From JBBIGV01 sp037447335 (GTDB lineage: Bacteria; Bacteroidota; Ignavibacteria; Ignavibacteriales; Ignavibacteriaceae): a DNA stretch of 64,000 nucleotides. Where the stretch lies: the NCBI GenBank assembly GCA_037447335.1, contig JBBIGV010000010.1:10238-74237 (forward strand), written 5' to 3'. Below the pieces are notes generated by a model, which searched no databases, was not told the origin of the DNA, and worked only from the letters and a program-made list of their open reading frames with translations. How positions within the stretch are numbered: the first letter of the stretch is position 1; each line of letters starts with the position of its first letter. The translations under genes and the position numbers were made by a program. This document shows, in pieces, positions 62,112 through 64,000 of this stretch.

Positions 62112-62560
62112 CTGTTTAACTCCTTTTAATGAATAATAAAAAGGTCTTAACAAGTCCGAAGGTGTAAAAAAATGTAAGCTGCTAAACGGGATTAGAGAAA
62201 GAAAAATATCTTTATCTATCACCAATAAAAACTACACGAGCTTCGGAACAAGACTCAAGCACGGGTACTTAGAACACCAATACGCTGGTCTGTCACATTT
62301 ACTTGTTAAGAACACAGTAAAGTTCATTAAATAAAAACTTGGTGGCAACGCCATCATTGTGGACTCAACCCGACCGCTTCTTTTCTCGTGGGTTTTTTAA
62401 GTTTCTTGGGTTAGGTAGTATTCGAAAGTTTGTTGTTCAAGTTTATTACACTATGAAAATTATTTTTTAATCATTGGCTTTGCAGTTTCTCATAAGCCGT
62501 CAGTTATTGGCGGCGGGTTAGTTGCAAGGCCGTTATAACGCATAAAAATCAGAGGTTATT
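62112..62560. other. IS right end and right half of attC-like site
   Basis: The leader of the transposase, the right IS end (about 62400), and GGCGGCGGGTTAG with GGCCGTTATAAC before the next gene at 62561. No additional gene. Confidence 0.5.
62152..62183. repeat. 32-bp direct repeat, copy upstream of the transposase start
   Basis: Second copy, 391 bp from the first, lying in the 5' leader of the transposase gene, ahead of ATG 62111. Confidence 0.8.
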
Positions 62561-63208
62561 ATGGCTCTTAATCCAAATGATGATAAGAGAGATAAAATTT
62601 TAAGATTTTTATATGAACGTCATAAACAATCACGTGGAATTGCAAAAATTCTTATCGGTATTCGTGATTTACAAAGTGAAATGAAAAGTAGACATTCAAT
62701 GACTCAACAAGATGTTTCATCAAATCTGGATTACTTAGCCCAAGTTGATTGGGTAAGGGAAGTAGTAAAAGAACGTTCTATTACAACTAAAACCGGAATG
62801 GAATTGAGCCAAGAACAAGTTAAATACAAGATTTCCGATGTAGGAATTAATCATTTAGAAGCCGGAACACTTTTTAAAAGTATGGAAAATTCTCACAATA
62901 TTAATATTACAAATGTTCAAGGAGTTACAATAATTGGAGATGGAAATATTGTAAATAATGAGTACACAGATTTATCAAGACTTTTAGATGTGCTTGAAAA
63001 AGAAATTGAATCTAGCGACAGATTAGATGACACTCAAAAATTAGATGTTTCCGGTGACATATCAACTATAAGAACACAAATAGCAAATAAGAATCCAAAC
63101 AAAAATATAATTTCTTCAGCTTGGGAATCTCTTAAGGTCTTGGCAACACTAGCGGGCGCAACCGATGCTGTAACGAAAATTGGTGTAATTATCAGTAGCT
63201 TATTTTAA
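62561..63208 (+). CDS. unknown protein: winged-helix-like N-terminus, GDGN-type strand, hydrophobic C-terminus
   Basis: A 215-residue protein that I do not recognise by name. Residues 8-110 look like a winged-helix DNA-binding domain (KILRFLYERHKQSRG, MTQQDVSSNLDYLAQVDWV). Residues 112-135 (INITNVQGVTIIGDGNIVNN) form a repetitive beta strand with a GDGN turn, then a helix (YTDLSRLLDVLEKEI). The C-terminal 40 residues are more hydrophobic (SLKVLATLAGATDAVTKIGVIISSLF), possibly a membrane-active tail. The start ATG 62561 follows AGAGG. Next to a DNA methylase in a cassette-like setting, so a conflict-system role is plausible but unproven. Confidence 0.5.
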   Translation: MALNPNDDKRDKILRFLYERHKQSRGIAKILIGIRDLQSEMKSRHSMTQQDVSSNLDYLAQVDWVREVVKERSITTKTGMELSQEQVKYKISDVGINHLEAGTLFKSMENSHNINITNVQGVTIIGDGNIVNNEYTDLSRLLDVLEKEIESSDRLDDTQKLDVSGDISTIRTQIANKNPNKNIISSAWESLKVLATLAGATDAVTKIGVIISSLF

Positions 63209-63274
63209 TTGAGAAAAATGAAAATCGAATAAATTTTTGCTGAATACTGATTTATACTTTGATATATTTATGAT

Positions 63275-64000
63275 ATGAATGAGGAAAATATTTTCACATA
63301 TAATTTTACTGATAAATTGTTCGATAATGATATCGAATTATTGCCATCGGTTACCGAATTATTCGAATTAGAACTTGCATTTCTAGAATACAACTCACTT
63401 CAAACTAAGGATTTAATTAATAGAGCCGCTTACATTAAATCAATCAAGGGGAATTCTACAATTCATTTTAAAACAAATACTTTTAAGCCATCTTTTGAAA
63501 TATTATCCAGATCAAGTAAAACTAAAAGTTATTTTGAGAATGGCTCGTTCTCTACCGGTTATGCGACACATTCTTTATTCCCTTATCGCGGTAAGTTCCA
63601 TCCACAATTAATAAAAAGTTTATTGAATATTATTGGTGTAAAAAAAGGTGAGCTAGTCTTAGACCCAATGTGTGGAAGCGGAACAACCAATATTGAAGCA
63701 GCACTCCTTGGAATCAATTCTATCGCAGTTGATATTAGCCCATTTTGTAGGTTAATGACCAAAACTAAATTCGAATCCCTTAAAGCAAGAAATGAAGATT
63801 TACAGCGGCTACTAAAAAAAGAAGATAAGCTATTCACCTTTTTTTCAGCTAAGAAAAAATATGATTCTAAAAAAAATATTCATTTATTTGAAAGTGAACC
63901 AAATTATTACCTCACTTTATTAGCATTCCTTGACTCTATGGGCTATTTCCTGACTTCCGCACTTTTTTCAAGATTAATTAAAATGTTTAGAAATTATTCT
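63275..64000 (+). CDS. DNA methylase, 3' truncated by the window end
   Basis: A 242-residue N-terminal portion of an amino-methyltransferase. FPYRGKFHPQLI precedes SAM-binding motif I DPMCGSGTT (130-138), followed by GINSIAVDISPF, the usual order in DNA methylases whose catalytic SPP[YF] motif comes later; that motif is not yet reached. ATG 63275 is the first good start. The gene runs out of the window, so its partner (perhaps a restriction enzyme) would lie to the right. Confidence 0.75.
   Translation, partial: MNEENIFTYNFTDKLFDNDIELLPSVTELFELELAFLEYNSLQTKDLINRAAYIKSIKGNSTIHFKTNTFKPSFEILSRSSKTKSYFENGSFSTGYATHSLFPYRGKFHPQLIKSLLNIIGVKKGELVLDPMCGSGTTNIEAALLGINSIAVDISPFCRLMTKTKFESLKARNEDLQRLLKKEDKLFTFFSAKKKYDSKKNIHLFESEPNYYLTLLAFLDSMGYFLTSALFSRLIKMFRNYS

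Larger units (their letters stand above)
60776..62400 (-). mobile_element. IS110/IS1111-type insertion sequence in an attC-like site
   Basis: About 1.6 kb containing one DEDD transposase gene with an internal stop. Ends are approximate; subterminal inverted repeats look like GGGGAGAAAGCG on the left and CACGAGAAAAGAAGCG on the reverse complement of the right. Its position inside attC-like arms matches the known IS1111-attC group, which targets integron cassette sites. No duplicated target sequence is evident, as expected of this family. Confidence 0.7.

Noticed and set aside
53096..64000. CRISPR array or phage genes in the accessory region
   Set aside because: No regularly spaced repeats of CRISPR length and no phage structural genes; the repeats found are paired or attC-like.

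Overview
The window looks like a chromosomal segment of a member of the Ignavibacteria (Bacteroidota/Chlorobi group). Four things point there. Two large secreted proteins end in type IX secretion sorting tails with an N-Y-P-N-P-F-N-P signature. Several promoters fit the Bacteroidetes form (TTG, 19-20 nt, TAnnTTTG), and two of them match it exactly. A bacillithiol synthase (BshA) is present. The DNA is AT-rich throughout, and Shine-Dalgarno sites are often weak or missing. The taxonomic call is inferred from these features, not from a marker gene.

1-15.8 kb: an ion-transport block (two divergent SLC13-type permeases with RCK_C domains, an MscS channel, an NhaP2-type antiporter), then a TPR protein with clpX, a secreted glutamine-amidotransferase-like protein, lpd, a Sua5-type tRNA modification gene, a TPR lipoprotein, and a potassium channel gene broken by two in-frame stops and a frameshift. 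16-27.1 kb: a T9SS-exported choice-of-anchor B protein, ogt, a divergent KamA-like radical SAM enzyme with a structured leader, plsY-gpsA, dgt and recG.

27.4-31.2 kb: a compact plus-strand operon with its own promoter and terminator: two tandem paralogous D-Ala-D-Ala-ligase-like ATP-grasp enzymes, a GNAT acetyltransferase, and a lysine 2,3-aminomutase that keeps the lysine-binding aspartates. I read it as a candidate undescribed pathway making a beta-lysine-containing, possibly acetylated, small molecule.

31.2-52.4 kb: a HAD phosphatase, a secreted GH13 amylase, a PfkB/RmlD-like pair, an M28 peptidase, bshA with a DNA methyltransferase, an NSUN-type RNA methyltransferase, an MNT/HEPN pair, an ArsC/Spx-like protein, glnA with an Lrp/AsnC regulator, and a cell-surface modification cluster (GT2, DUF5989, SxtJ, carbamoyltransferase, PPIase, divergent SGNH hydrolase).

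52.5-64 kb is accessory DNA. On the minus strand lies a decayed toxin-antitoxin patch (fused and frameshifted HigBA remnant, ParE-type toxin with a nonsense codon, intact antitoxin). An M14 peptidase gene and tRNA-Lys(CTT) are flanked by an inverted pair of 89-bp repeats. To the right is an integron-like cassette array with several attC-like sites: a HEPN-type gene, a ThaI-family restriction-modification pair, an IS110/IS1111-type element inserted in an attC-like site, a winged-helix-like unknown and a truncated DNA methylase. A partial duplicate of the tRNA 3' half and three 11-nt-spaced repeats next to the tRNA suggest an old integration site. No integrase gene is visible in the window.
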